From positions 1 through 64,000 of the forward strand of contig NZ_BCWQ01000020.1 in NCBI RefSeq assembly GCF_001592285.1: DNA of 64,000 bases. The letters are read 5' to 3'. The translations under genes and the position numbers were made by a program. The notes under the pieces were generated by a model. That model was given only the letters and a program-made list of their open reading frames with translations. It was not told the origin of the DNA and ran no database searches. The DNA is from Hydrogenophaga pseudoflava NBRC 102511 (GTDB lineage: Bacteria; Pseudomonadota; Gammaproteobacteria; Burkholderiales; Burkholderiaceae_C). Positions 21,380 through 30,268 of this stretch are shown here, piece by piece. The number at the start of each line of letters is the position of its first letter. The stretch's first letter is position 1.

Positions 21380-23506
21380 ATGCCTACTTGGTCCAGCGTG
21401 GTCGTTGCGACCCCCGCCCACAGCGGTCTGGGGCCGGCGCTGAGTTACCGAAGTGAGTTGTCGCTCGCGCCGGGAACGCTGGTGCGTGTGCCGCTGGGCA
21501 CGCGCGAGGTGCTGGGTGTGGTGTGGAACGGCCCGGACGAACCGCCGCCGGGTCTGGACGAGTCGCAGGCGAAGTCGGTGATCGGGGCGCTGGAGGGACT
21601 CCCGCCGCTGAGCGCCACCTGGCAACAACTGGTTACGTTTGCAGCCCGCTACTACCAGCGCAGCCTGGGCGAGGTGGCGCTGGCGGCGCTGCCGCCGCAG
21701 CTGCGCGAGCTGGACGCGGTGCAGCTGGCGCGGCGGCTCAAGCGCCGGGCCAACACCGCGGCCCCGGCCGACCGGGTCGGTGGCGCCGCGACGGTGGCGC
21801 CGCCGTCCAGCGATGAACAGGCGGCGGTGCTGGCGGCGCTGCCGACGGCGACCGAGCCGGTGCTGCTCTACGGAGCCACCGGCAGCGGCAAGACCGAGGT
21901 CTACCTGCGCGCGACCGAAGACGCGCTGGCGCAGGCCGCGTCCGAAGGCGAACCGCCGACCCAGGTGCTGGTGATGGTGCCGGAGATCAACCTCACGCCG
22001 CAGCTTGAAGCCCGCTTCCGCGAACGTTTTGCCCCGCTCTATGGCGAGGGTGCGGTGGTGTCCATGCACAGCGGCATGACGCCGGCGCAGCGGCTGGCGA
22101 GCTGGCTGGCGGCGCACAGCGGGCAGGCGCGCATCGTGCTGGGCACGCGCATGGCGGTGTTTGCGTCCATGCCCGGGCTGCGCCTGATCGTGGTCGATGA
22201 AGAACACGACCCGAGCTACAAGAGCCAGGACGGCGCGCGCTACTCGGCGCGCGACCTGGCGGTGTACCGCGCCAAGGTGGAGAGCGAGGCGCTGGCAGCC
22301 AAAGGCCAGCGCTGCCAGGTGATCCTGGGTTCGGCCACGCCCTCGCTGGAGAGCTGGCACGCGGCGGACCAGGGGCGTTACAAGCGGCTGGAGATGCCGG
22401 CGCGCATCGGCGGCGGCGCCCTGCCCCGGCTGCGGCTGGTGGACATGAACCACCAGCCCAAGGGGGCCAGCATCGCGCCGCCGCTGCTGGCGGCGATGGA
22501 AGCGCGCATCGCGCGCGGCGAGCAGTGCCTGGTGCTGCTCAACCGCCGCGGCTACGCGCCGGTGCTCTCGTGCGACGCCTGCGCCTGGAAAAGCCAGTGC
22601 CCGCACTGCAGCGCCTTCCGCGTGTTCCACAAGCTCGACCGCACGCTGCGCTGCCACCACTGCGGCTTCAGCTCGCGCGTGCCGCGGTCCTGCCCGGACT
22701 GCGGCAACCTGGACATCGCGCCGGTGGGCCGCGGCACGGAACAGATCGAGGAACAGCTGGCCGGCCTGCTCTCGGACGTGAAGCGCCCCGACGGCCAGCC
22801 GGCGAAGGTGGCGCGCATGGACGCCGACACGACGCGGCTCAAGGGCAGCCTGGAGCAGCAGCTGGCCGCCCTGCACAGCGGCGAGGTGGACGTGCTGGTG
22901 GGCACGCAGATGGTGGCCAAGGGCCACGACTTCCGGCGCATCACCCTGGTGGCCAGCATCAACGCCGACGCCGCCCTGTTCGCCAGCGACTACCGCGCGC
23001 CCGAGCGGCTGTTTGCGCTGCTGATGCAGGCGGCGGGGCGGGCCGGGCGCGACGCGGCGCAGTCCGGCGCCAGCGAGATGTGGGTGCAGACCTGGCACCC
23101 GGAGCACGCGCTGTTCGCATCGCTGCGCAAATACGACTTCCCCGGCTTTGCCGCCACGCAGCTGGCCGAGCGCGAGGCCGCGGGCATGCCGCCCTTCGGC
23201 GCCCAGGCCCTGCTGCGCGCCGACGCGCGCACGCAGGAGGCGGCGCAGGCCTTCCTCAACGCCGCGGCAGAGGCCGCCGAGGGCCTGCCGCACCGAGACG
23301 AGGTGACGCTCTACCCCGCGGTGCCGCTGACCATCCAGCGTGTGGCGAACGTCGAGCGCGCGCAGCTGCTGGTGGAAAGCGCCTCGCGCGCGGCGCTGCA
23401 GCGCTTCCTCGCGGCCTGGCAGCCGCTGCTGCTGGACGGCCGCAGCGTGCCGGGTGCGCGCGGGCTGCTGCGCTTCGCGGTGGACGTGGACCCGCTGGTG
23501 ATATGA
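21380..23506 (+). CDS. priA: Primosomal protein N' (replication restart helicase PriA)
   Basis: This 708-residue protein reloads the replisome at stalled or repaired forks. The N-terminal DNA-binding domain is followed by a superfamily 2 helicase with Walker A GATGSGKT (165-172) and DEEH box (273-276). A zinc-binding cysteine cluster follows (SCDACAWKSQCPHC, LRCHHCGF, SCPDCG), then the second helicase domain with GTQMVAKGHDF and QAAGRAGRD. All catalytic and zinc motifs are intact. It stands alone after hemE with its own long upstream region. Confidence 0.95.
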   Translation: MPTWSSVVVATPAHSGLGPALSYRSELSLAPGTLVRVPLGTREVLGVVWNGPDEPPPGLDESQAKSVIGALEGLPPLSATWQQLVTFAARYYQRSLGEVALAALPPQLRELDAVQLARRLKRRANTAAPADRVGGAATVAPPSSDEQAAVLAALPTATEPVLLYGATGSGKTEVYLRATEDALAQAASEGEPPTQVLVMVPEINLTPQLEARFRERFAPLYGEGAVVSMHSGMTPAQRLASWLAAHSGQARIVLGTRMAVFASMPGLRLIVVDEEHDPSYKSQDGARYSARDLAVYRAKVESEALAAKGQRCQVILGSATPSLESWHAADQGRYKRLEMPARIGGGALPRLRLVDMNHQPKGASIAPPLLAAMEARIARGEQCLVLLNRRGYAPVLSCDACAWKSQCPHCSAFRVFHKLDRTLRCHHCGFSSRVPRSCPDCGNLDIAPVGRGTEQIEEQLAGLLSDVKRPDGQPAKVARMDADTTRLKGSLEQQLAALHSGEVDVLVGTQMVAKGHDFRRITLVASINADAALFASDYRAPERLFALLMQAAGRAGRDAAQSGASEMWVQTWHPEHALFASLRKYDFPGFAATQLAEREAAGMPPFGAQALLRADARTQEAAQAFLNAAAEAAEGLPHRDEVTLYPAVPLTIQRVANVERAQLLVESASRAALQRFLAAWQPLLLDGRSVPGARGLLRFAVDVDPLVI

Positions 23507-23525
23507 AGCCCCCGCGCTGCGTGCC

Positions 23526-23939
23526 TCAGCCGGGCACCGTGGCCGCGGCCAGCAAAGCCTCCACCGTGGCGATCAGATCGCGGATCTTGAACGGCTTGAG
23601 CAGCAGGCGCCGGATGCGCAGTTCCTTGAGCCGTGCGGCCATGGTGGCGTCGATGCCGGACGCTGTCATGGCCACCGGCATGTCGGCCGAGCAGACGAAC
23701 GATCCCTCACGCAGACGGGTGAGCAGGTCAAGGCCCGACCCGCAATCCGACAGGGACACGATGCCCGCCTGCAGCGAATCGTCCACCAGGAGCTTCGTCG
23801 CCAGGTCGCAGCTGCCCGCCTGAATGACGTGGGCCAGCTGAAGTTCGCGGCAGACGGACGCCACCGTCCCCCGGACCAGACCGTCCGGCTCGACCAGCAG
23901 GATGCGCGGCAACCGGCGGACGCCGATCAGGGTTGGCAT
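23526..23939 (-). CDS. Degenerate receiver-domain protein
   Basis: This 137-residue protein has a CheY-like fold: ILLVEPDG at the N-terminus, VAMTASG at the position of the switch Thr/Ser, and LLKPF with the conserved Lys. The usual phospho-acceptor segment reads GIVSLSDCGSGLD, so the aspartate at the end of beta-3 appears to be replaced by Ser or displaced. It may therefore work without phosphorylation or be inactive. No output domain is present. The start overlaps the end of the upstream GAF gene by 13 nt, so the two are probably coupled. Confidence 0.72.
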   Translation of the reverse strand: MPTLIGVRRLPRILLVEPDGLVRGTVASVCRELQLAHVIQAGSCDLATKLLVDDSLQAGIVSLSDCGSGLDLLTRLREGSFVCSADMPVAMTASGIDATMAARLKELRIRRLLLKPFKIRDLIATVEALLAAATVPG

Positions 23940-24433
23940 GGTGCGGCCTCCTGGCGGAGCATTTCTTCCACCACGAGGTCGCGCAGGGACCCCAGAATGG
24001 ACTGGTCCACCGGGTCCATCTGGCGCGGCCGGGTGTCCATCACGCACAGGGTGCCGAGCGCCACGCCATAGGGCATGCGCAGCACCGCCCCGGCGTAGAA
24101 GCGGATCCAGGGCTTGTTGACCACCAGCGGGTTGTCGTGGAAACGCTCGTCCTTCAGCGCATCCGGCACCACCAGGATGTTGCGCTCCAGGATGGCGTGG
24201 CCGCAAAAAGAGATGTCCCTGGGCGTTTCACGGTCCTCAATGCCGAAGTTCGACTTGAACCACTGCCGGTCCCGGTCCACCAGGGACACCAGGGCCATGG
24301 GCATGTCGAACTCCCGCATGGCGAACTGCGTGATGCGGTCGAACCGCTCCTCCGAGGGCGTGTCCAGGATGAGCAGCTTGCGCAGCGCCTTCAGTCGCTG
24401 GCTGTCGTACTCGGGAATGGGGGCCAGGATCAT
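23927..24433 (-). CDS. GAF domain protein
   Basis: This 168-residue protein is a single GAF domain with the widespread signature IPEYDSQRLKALRKLLILDT, then ERFDRITQFA, DRDRQWFKS and ISFCGHAI, ending LGTLCVMDTRPR. GAF domains bind small ligands or cyclic nucleotides. This stand-alone form, normally fused to a kinase or GGDEF domain, has no output domain. It overlaps the receiver gene, suggesting a split sensor pair. ATG 24433 has GGGAGAG upstream. Confidence 0.83.
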   Translation of the reverse strand: MILAPIPEYDSQRLKALRKLLILDTPSEERFDRITQFAMREFDMPMALVSLVDRDRQWFKSNFGIEDRETPRDISFCGHAILERNILVVPDALKDERFHDNPLVVNKPWIRFYAGAVLRMPYGVALGTLCVMDTRPRQMDPVDQSILGSLRDLVVEEMLRQEAAPCQP

Positions 24434-24495
24434 GGTTCTCTCCCAGGGCAGAAGTACGCCCTTTGTGTTGCATTTCGGCAGACACGGCAGAAAAC

Positions 24496-24527
24496 TTGAA
24501 TCACAACCACCGCCGGGTGGTCGTGAT
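24496..24527 (-). terminator. Hairpin terminator at the end of the qhpADCB operon
   Basis: A 12-bp stem with one A/C mismatch forms between 24500-24511 (ATCACAACCACC) and 24516-24527, with a GCCG loop. Read on the minus strand it is followed a few bases later by TTTT. It lies 30 bp after the qhpB stop. Confidence 0.55.
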
Positions 24528-24557
24528 CCTGGTCCACGGGTCCTGGCGGCCCCGTCC

Positions 24558-25685
24558 CTAGCGCGTGAAGGTCTGCGGCGCCGCGGCCCCCATGTCGCCG
24601 CCCGGCAGCGCGAGCGTGCTCAGCGGCTTGAGATCGGCCGCGTCGTACACCGCGAGGTTGTTCCAGGTGCCGCCCAGGTACACCTTGCTGCCGTCCCGGT
24701 TCATCGAGACGGTGTAGTGCGAGTGCGGAATCTCGGCGGCCTTGAGCAGCTTCTTCTGCCGGATGTCGTACTTGGCGAGCCGGTTGAGCACGCCGTACAT
24801 CAGGTTCGGGTCCTTGGGCGAGCGCACGCCGGTGAAGTAGATCTCGGTGAAGGGCCCGAAGTCGCGGGTCTCGGTCTGGCCGGTCTTGAGGTTGACGTTG
24901 AAGTAGCCGTAGATCCAGTCGGCCGTGGCCGGGTCGTCGGTCTTGCCCTTGAACTTCGCCGTGGTGTAGAGGATGGTGAAGTCGTCGTTGGCATTGCGCA
25001 GCGGCCAGACGCTCAGCACGTCGGGCTGGGCGTAGCGTGCGCGCTTCCAGTTGCGCGACGGGATGGCGACGGTGTGCTGGCCGGTCTGTGGGTCGAACTT
25101 GTAGATGTCGGGCCCGACCATGTAGAGCGAGCCGTCGTGGCCGGTGGCCATCACCGTCACCTGGCGCGGTGCCGGCAGGGTGCGCAGCGGTTGGGCGCCC
25201 TCGCCGGCCAGCGCGTCGTAGACCGCCAGCCTCGGCTGGCCGACGCGGTAGTGGTCGGCATTCAGCGTGGTCGGCGTCTGGATCACGTAGAGCTGCTTGC
25301 TGTCGTTGCTCAGCGAGAGCGCGAACAGCGCCTTGGCGCGCTCGTCGGCCTTCTGCGACATCCTGGCGCGGAACACCAGCTTGCAGCTGTCCAGCGCGAT
25401 GCCGTGCACCTCGTCGAAGCGGTTGGTGATGAGGTAGGCCGTGGCCTTGTCGGGCGACATGACCAGGGTGGCGGGGCCGACCGAGCCGGGCACGGCGCAG
25501 GTCTTGTAGAGGCTGTCGGTCTTGAGGTCGACGACGTGCAGGTTGTCGGGGTAGTTGCCGACCACCAGGTACTCGTCGCCCGGAACCAGGGGCTTGTCGG
25601 CGTTGAGCGGCGCGGCATGCACGGCGGCGGGCAAAGCGGTGGCCAGCGCGAGCGCCTGCCACGCGGGGGCGAAGGTCTTGTTCAT
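24558..25685 (-). CDS. qhpB: Quinohemoprotein amine dehydrogenase beta subunit
   Basis: This 375-residue periplasmic subunit has a signal peptide (about 1-24, cleaved near VHAAP) followed by a seven-bladed beta-propeller of repeating strands (LVVGNYPDNLHVVDL, LVMSPDKATAYLITN and KVYLGGTWNNLAVYD). In QHNDH the beta propeller packs against the haem-bearing alpha subunit and helps enclose the quinone active site on the gamma subunit. It is the last gene of the qhpA-D-C-B transcript, 20 nt after qhpC. The order matches the characterised Paracoccus locus. Confidence 0.9.
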   Translation of the reverse strand: MNKTFAPAWQALALATALPAAVHAAPLNADKPLVPGDEYLVVGNYPDNLHVVDLKTDSLYKTCAVPGSVGPATLVMSPDKATAYLITNRFDEVHGIALDSCKLVFRARMSQKADERAKALFALSLSNDSKQLYVIQTPTTLNADHYRVGQPRLAVYDALAGEGAQPLRTLPAPRQVTVMATGHDGSLYMVGPDIYKFDPQTGQHTVAIPSRNWKRARYAQPDVLSVWPLRNANDDFTILYTTAKFKGKTDDPATADWIYGYFNVNLKTGQTETRDFGPFTEIYFTGVRSPKDPNLMYGVLNRLAKYDIRQKKLLKAAEIPHSHYTVSMNRDGSKVYLGGTWNNLAVYDAADLKPLSTLALPGGDMGAAAPQTFTR

Positions 25686-25705
25686 GCGGGTTCTCCGGTG
25701 GCGGG

Positions 25706-26026
25706 TCACTCGTTGGGGAAGACGGAGCCGAGATTGCGCCAGTCGTCCTTGGTGCTGGCGGTCTGCTTGCCCCAGTCCGGGTAGGTGTTCATGGTGTCCG
25801 GCACCTGGGCCGGCCACCAGCAGGGATCGGCGCAGCCGTAGAGGTCGGCCTCCATGGGCTGGCACAGCGAGGCGACGCCGCCGAAGGCGTCGACCTCCCA
25901 GCCGGGATCGAAGGTGGCGGTGCAGCCGGCCACGCTCTGCATGGCGACCACGTCTTCCACTTTGTTCTGTTCGGCCGCCTGGTCCAGCAGCTGGGCCTTC
26001 TGGTTGATGGCTTGGAGGTGTTTCAT
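25706..26026 (-). CDS. qhpC: Quinohemoprotein amine dehydrogenase gamma subunit (CTQ peptide)
   Basis: This 106-residue subunit carries the cysteine tryptophylquinone cofactor. Matching it by memory to the Paracoccus gamma subunit (offset 28) gives the CTQ pair C65-W71 and thioether crosslinks C35-E44, C55-D61 and C69-D77. All of these residues are present in [22 protein letters not shown] and [13 protein letters not shown]. Residues 1-28 are the leader peptide that the QhpE protease should remove after crosslinking. There is no Sec signal, consistent with dedicated export. It begins 1 nt after qhpD. Confidence 0.94.
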   Translation of the reverse strand: MKHLQAINQKAQLLDQAAEQNKVEDVVAMQSVAGCTATFDPGWEVDAFGGVASLCQPMEADLYGCADPCWWPAQVPDTMNTYPDWGKQTASTKDDWRNLGSVFPNE

Positions 26027-26027
26027 G

Positions 26028-27458
26028 TCAGTGCACCTTTCGCGGTGAGATGAAGCGGTCGATGAAGGACGGGTTCTTGGCCATGATTTCGCTGTAGACG
26101 CCGATGCCGAAATCCACCCAGTCGCGCATGAGTTCGCAGTAGTGGTAGGTCGGGTGCACCGGGTCCTGGTAGCGGGCGTAGCTCTCGTGGTAGCAGCCGC
26201 CGGCGCAGAAGTTGCGGATGCGGCAGGTCTCGCAGCCGGTACCCGTGCGGTCCAGCCGCTGGTCGAGGAACGCGCCCAGGGCCTGTTTCTCGATGCCGGT
26301 CTTGACGTCGCCAAAGGTCGGCAGCGAGGAGCCGGTGAAGCGGTGGCAGAGGTTGAGGCCGCCCTCGTGGTCCACCGCCAGCATCTTCAGCCCCGCGCCG
26401 CAGGGCAGCGCCTTGCGCTGGCCCTCGTGCAGGTCGGTGATGAGCTGGTGCAGGTTGGAAAAGCCGGTGGTGCGGCCCTGCAGCGCTTCGGCGAGATACC
26501 GTTCGCCCAGCCGCTTGAAGCCGGCGAAGACCTCGTGCAGCTCCTCGACCGAGAGGTTGAAGGTGTCGATGTCGCCCGAGGTGACGGGCGCAAAACCGAC
26601 CTCGGCAAAACCCAGCTCGTTGAACAGGTGGTCCCAGATGCGCTCGACCTCGGTGGTGCCGTGGGTGAGCGTGACGCGGGCGCCGACGGGCCGCGCGTGG
26701 TAGCGAGCCAGCAGCTTGCGCGCCTTCTCGCTCACCGTGCGGTAGGTGCCCTTGCCACCCACCGTGCGCCGGTTGCGGTCGTGGATGGCCTCGGGGCCGT
26801 CCATGCTGATCGACAGGCCGAAGCGGTGCTCGTCCAGCCAGTCCACGATCTCGTCGGTCAGCAGCGTGGCGTTGGTGGTCATCACGAAGTCCACCTGCTT
26901 GCCCAGCTGGGCGAAGCGGGCCTCGCAGTAGTCCACCACCGCGCGGATCAGCTTGATGTTGGACAGCGGCTCGCCGCCGAAGAACACCACACTGAAGCGT
27001 TTCTCGTGGGGCGACTCGGCCAGCATCAGCTCGATCGACTGCTTCGCGGTTTCCAGCGACATGCGCCGACCCTTGTCGGGCGTGTCGAGGTCTTCTTTGT
27101 AGCAGTAGGTGCAGCTGAGGTTGCAGCCGGTGTTGACGTTCAGCACCACGGTGTTGATCGCCAGGTTGCCCACCGTCGTGACCGGCTTGGCGGCGGGCGC
27201 GGGGCGGCCGTCGCTCAGCAGGTCCAGCGTCAGCAGCTCGCCGACGGTCTCGCGCAGGTGCTGCTCGTCGAACCGGCCGCGCAGTTGCTGCACCAGCTGG
27301 TCGGCCGAGAGGGATTCGGCGCGCACCCGCTCCAGCACGGTGTCGGTCATCTCGTCGATGCCGTACAGCGCGTTGGTCGGGATGTGCAGCATCATCGTGC
27401 GCTCGCCCACCCGCACCTTGTGCAGGTTGTGTTCGCGCAGGCTCAGGATGTCACTCAT
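26028..27458 (-). CDS. qhpD: Radical SAM/SPASM maturase of the QHNDH gamma subunit
   Basis: This 476-residue cytosolic enzyme forms the three Cys-to-Asp/Glu thioether bonds in QhpC. The radical SAM cluster motif is C112-x3-C116-x2-C119 in [12 protein letters not shown]. An N-terminal PqqD-like/RiPP-recognition part covers about 1-85. The C-terminal SPASM region ([28 protein letters not shown]) binds auxiliary iron-sulfur clusters. It lies between qhpA and qhpC as in other QHNDH operons. ATG 27458 has AAGGAG upstream. Confidence 0.94.
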   Translation of the reverse strand: MSDILSLREHNLHKVRVGERTMMLHIPTNALYGIDEMTDTVLERVRAESLSADQLVQQLRGRFDEQHLRETVGELLTLDLLSDGRPAPAAKPVTTVGNLAINTVVLNVNTGCNLSCTYCYKEDLDTPDKGRRMSLETAKQSIELMLAESPHEKRFSVVFFGGEPLSNIKLIRAVVDYCEARFAQLGKQVDFVMTTNATLLTDEIVDWLDEHRFGLSISMDGPEAIHDRNRRTVGGKGTYRTVSEKARKLLARYHARPVGARVTLTHGTTEVERIWDHLFNELGFAEVGFAPVTSGDIDTFNLSVEELHEVFAGFKRLGERYLAEALQGRTTGFSNLHQLITDLHEGQRKALPCGAGLKMLAVDHEGGLNLCHRFTGSSLPTFGDVKTGIEKQALGAFLDQRLDRTGTGCETCRIRNFCAGGCYHESYARYQDPVHPTYHYCELMRDWVDFGIGVYSEIMAKNPSFIDRFISPRKVH

Positions 27459-27482
27459 GTCTGTGCTCCTTGTGGTGTGCGC

Positions 27483-29066
27483 TCAGGGTAGCGGCGGGTT
27501 GTTCCAGCGCTGCACGGTGACGATGAAGTGGCCCTTGCCGGTCAGCGTCTTCTTGCCTTCGGTCACCGTCGCCACCGCGTTCAGGTTGCCGGCGTTGTTG
27601 GTGCTCATGCGGCGCTTCGGGTTGGGGCCGGCGCCGGCCGGCGTGAAGATGCCGGTGTCGGCGTCCATCAGGCCGGCGAACTCGGCGTCGCGGTCTTCCT
27701 TGGCGGTCTCGTTGAAGGGCTCGACCGACCACTTGGCGGGCACCGGACCGATGGCCCAGTCGTCCTTGGTGCCCTTCTTGCCGTCGCGCCCCACCGAGTG
27801 CGCGATGGCTTCGAAACGGCCCTGCACCACCGGCGTCGAACCACCGTTGCCACCGATGCGGCCCACCGCGTACTCGGGCGCCACCTTCACGTAGTCGATG
27901 CGGTCGAACACCGCCAGCGGGCTGCTCGCCGCGCCCACCTGCAGCGCCTTCACGCCCCGGGCCGCGGACTTCGCCGCGCTCACCTTGAGCACCAGCTGGT
28001 TCGCATCGCGCGAGACCGTCTCGGCCACGTTCAGGCCCTTGGGCAGCTTCACCTCGCCGTCGAGCCCGGTGCCGACGATGCGCAGCGTGGTCGTCTCGCC
28101 CGCGCGGATGAGCGCCGGCTGCACCGCCAGCACCACCGCGCCCTTGTCCTGCCGCGCCGCGTTCAGGTCGCCACCGCTGGCGTCCTGGTCGCGCTCGAAC
28201 ATGCGGCCGCTGGCGCGGTCGCCGTCCAGCGCCATCACCTGGCGCATCTTCACGCCGCCCACGTCGAGGTCGGCGCGCCACTCGTAGCCGGTGTAGACCA
28301 GGGCCGCGCCGCTGCCCTTGAGCGGGCTGCCGTCGGCCCAGCTGCCGTCCAGCTCCACCGCGTAGCGGTCGGCCGCGTTGCCTGCCGCCACCGTCATCAC
28401 GCCCGCGTAGTCGCCCTTGCCGGGCCAGCGGCCGGCCACCGTCCAGCGGCCCACCGGGCTCACCGGCGCCTGGGCCTTCCATTCGTCCCAGGCCTTGGAC
28501 TCGTAGGGGTAGGTCTTGGCCAGGTAGGGCACCATCTCCTTGAGCGCAATGCCCAGCCAGTCGCGGTCGCGGCCGCCGGCCTGGTACTCGGTGGTCGGGA
28601 ACTGGCCCAGGTGGAAGTGCACCAGGTGCTCCCACTCGGCCATCGGCCGGCGCTGCAGTTCCACCCGCGCGCCGGAGTGGCAGCGCGCGCACATCTGGCC
28701 GAACAGCTCCGTCTTGTGCTGCTCGATGGTGTTCAGGCGCCGCTCCATGGCGAAGCGCGCGCCCTGGGTTTCGGACGGCGCCAGGCCCTGGGTGTCGGCC
28801 AGGTGCTTCACCACGGTGCGCACCTCCTCGGGCGAGAGCTGCGCGCCGTGCATGGTGCGCATGCGGGTCACCGTCATCAGCCAGCTCTCGGGCGACTTAC
28901 GCTGCTGCAGGCGGTTGACCTGGTCGCCCACCTTGGTGTGGCAGGTGACGCACTTGCTGTTGATGATCTCCTGCGCAGTGGCGGCGCCCGCGGCCGGCGT
29001 TGCCGCCAGCCACGCCAGCGCCGCACCCAGCGGCAGCAGCGACCTGAGTGTCTGTTTCCAGTTCAT
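27483..29066 (-). CDS. qhpA: Quinohemoprotein amine dehydrogenase alpha subunit (dihaem)
   Basis: This 527-residue periplasmic subunit has a Sec signal peptide (1-28) and an N-terminal dihaem cytochrome c domain with CVTCH (39-43) and CARCH (126-130). Several Ig-like/beta domains follow. Electrons from amine oxidation at CTQ pass through the two haems to a periplasmic carrier. GAGGAGAG precedes the ATG. The gene heads the minus-strand qhpADCB operon and is divergent from qhpR across 189 bp that contain probable regulator sites. Confidence 0.93.
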   Translation of the reverse strand: MNWKQTLRSLLPLGAALAWLAATPAAGAATAQEIINSKCVTCHTKVGDQVNRLQQRKSPESWLMTVTRMRTMHGAQLSPEEVRTVVKHLADTQGLAPSETQGARFAMERRLNTIEQHKTELFGQMCARCHSGARVELQRRPMAEWEHLVHFHLGQFPTTEYQAGGRDRDWLGIALKEMVPYLAKTYPYESKAWDEWKAQAPVSPVGRWTVAGRWPGKGDYAGVMTVAAGNAADRYAVELDGSWADGSPLKGSGAALVYTGYEWRADLDVGGVKMRQVMALDGDRASGRMFERDQDASGGDLNAARQDKGAVVLAVQPALIRAGETTTLRIVGTGLDGEVKLPKGLNVAETVSRDANQLVLKVSAAKSAARGVKALQVGAASSPLAVFDRIDYVKVAPEYAVGRIGGNGGSTPVVQGRFEAIAHSVGRDGKKGTKDDWAIGPVPAKWSVEPFNETAKEDRDAEFAGLMDADTGIFTPAGAGPNPKRRMSTNNAGNLNAVATVTEGKKTLTGKGHFIVTVQRWNNPPLP

Positions 29067-29111
29067 GGGGGTTCTCTCCTCGCAAAGTCACCGCCTTCGT
29101 GGCGGCGTGCG

Positions 29112-29160
29112 ATTCACTTTAGGGAGATTCCCGATGGCGCCGTATCCACTTTTGGCAAAC
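29112..29160 (-). promoter_or_regulatory. Direct repeats upstream of qhpA, probable QhpR site
   Basis: On the minus strand AAAGTGGAT (29152-29144) and AAAGTGAAT (29120-29112) are direct repeats 32 bp apart, three helical turns, which suits an AraC-family dimer. The distal repeat sits in a larger element with core TTGCCAAAAGTGG, which recurs at 34066-34087 ahead of the acyl-CoA ligase. Assignment to QhpR is inferred. Confidence 0.5.
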
Positions 29161-29255
29161 GCTTGCGGACCTGCCCGGCGGCATGTTTTTTGCACCGCAG
29201 CACAGGCGCGCACCACCCGTGTGCAGATCCCGCCCCACGAATTGCGAGTCGCCCC

Positions 29256-30251
29256 ATGAACCGGTTCCTAGGACATCCCGCCCCGCGCAGCGCCACCGCC
29301 GACGTGGTGGACGTGCGCGTGAGCGACACGCACGACGCCGACGAACAGGCCGCCTGCCTGACCGACTGGGGCCAGTGCTACGAGCAGATGAGCCACGGCA
29401 GCTTCGACGGCCACTTCGAGAGCTACCGCTTCGACGGCATCGAGATCTTCCGCGAGGACACCAACCAGGTGGTGCAGCAGTACGGCCAGCCCCAGGCCGG
29501 CACCATGACGCTGGCGGCCCTGCTGAACATCAGCGACGACGGGCGCTTCTGCGGCACCCCGGTCAGTCCCGACCACTACTTCTTCCTGCGCGGCGGCAAG
29601 GAGTTCCACTTCCGCACGCCGCAGCGCGTGACCCTGGCCGCGGTGACGGTGAACATGGAGCGTTTCGCCGCCTACTGCCAGCGCGTGGGCGAGCTGCCGC
29701 CGCCCGGCACCTGCGTGGACAACGGCCTGATCCACAAAGGCGAGCAGGACGAGCTGGGGGGCGTGCTCACCAGCCTGATGCAGAGCCTGCGCCACTCGCC
29801 CGACATGCTGCGCCACGACACCCTGCGCCGCTGCCTGGCCGAAGGCATCCACAGCACGGTGCTGGGCCTGTGTGGCCCGACCGAGAACACCGCCAAGGAC
29901 CTGACGGCCTGCACGCGGCAGTACGTGGTGAACAAGGCGCGCGACTACATGCGCGAGCATGTGGACGAGCCGATCACCGTGAGCGACCTGTGTGCGCACA
30001 TCCGCGTCTCGCGCCGCACGCTGCAGTACTCGTTCCAGGATGTGCTGGGCACCAATCCGGCGCGCTACCTGCGCAACATGCGCCTGAACGGCGCGCGGCG
30101 CGAGATCCGCCGCCAGACCGACGAGCGCGCGCCGGTGGCCGACATCGCGGCGCGCTGGGGCTTCTGGCACCCCTCGCGGTTTGCCTCGGAATACAAGTCG
30201 CTGTTCGGCGAGCTGCCCTCGGCCACGCTCAAGGCCGCGGTGAAACACTGA
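29256..30251 (+). CDS. qhpR: AraC-family activator of the QHNDH genes
   Basis: This 331-residue cytosolic regulator has an N-terminal sensing region (about 35-200) and a C-terminal AraC/XylS DNA-binding domain (about 228-331). The two HTH motifs are VSDLCAHIRVSRRTLQYSF and VADIAARWGFWHPSRFASEY. Its position, divergent from qhpA, matches the QhpR activator that responds to n-butylamine in Paracoccus (known for that system, inferred here). ATG 29256 lacks a strong ribosome-binding site, consistent with low expression. Confidence 0.88.
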   Translation: MNRFLGHPAPRSATADVVDVRVSDTHDADEQAACLTDWGQCYEQMSHGSFDGHFESYRFDGIEIFREDTNQVVQQYGQPQAGTMTLAALLNISDDGRFCGTPVSPDHYFFLRGGKEFHFRTPQRVTLAAVTVNMERFAAYCQRVGELPPPGTCVDNGLIHKGEQDELGGVLTSLMQSLRHSPDMLRHDTLRRCLAEGIHSTVLGLCGPTENTAKDLTACTRQYVVNKARDYMREHVDEPITVSDLCAHIRVSRRTLQYSFQDVLGTNPARYLRNMRLNGARREIRRQTDERAPVADIAARWGFWHPSRFASEYKSLFGELPSATLKAAVKH

Positions 30252-30268
30252 GCGGCCGCGGCCGACGG

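Noticed and set aside
29179..29194. GG-N10-GC sequence resembling a sigma54 promoter upstream of qhpR
   Set aside because: The -24 element reads CGGCAT instead of TGGCAC and the regulator is an AraC-type protein, not a sigma54 activator. The match is likely chance.
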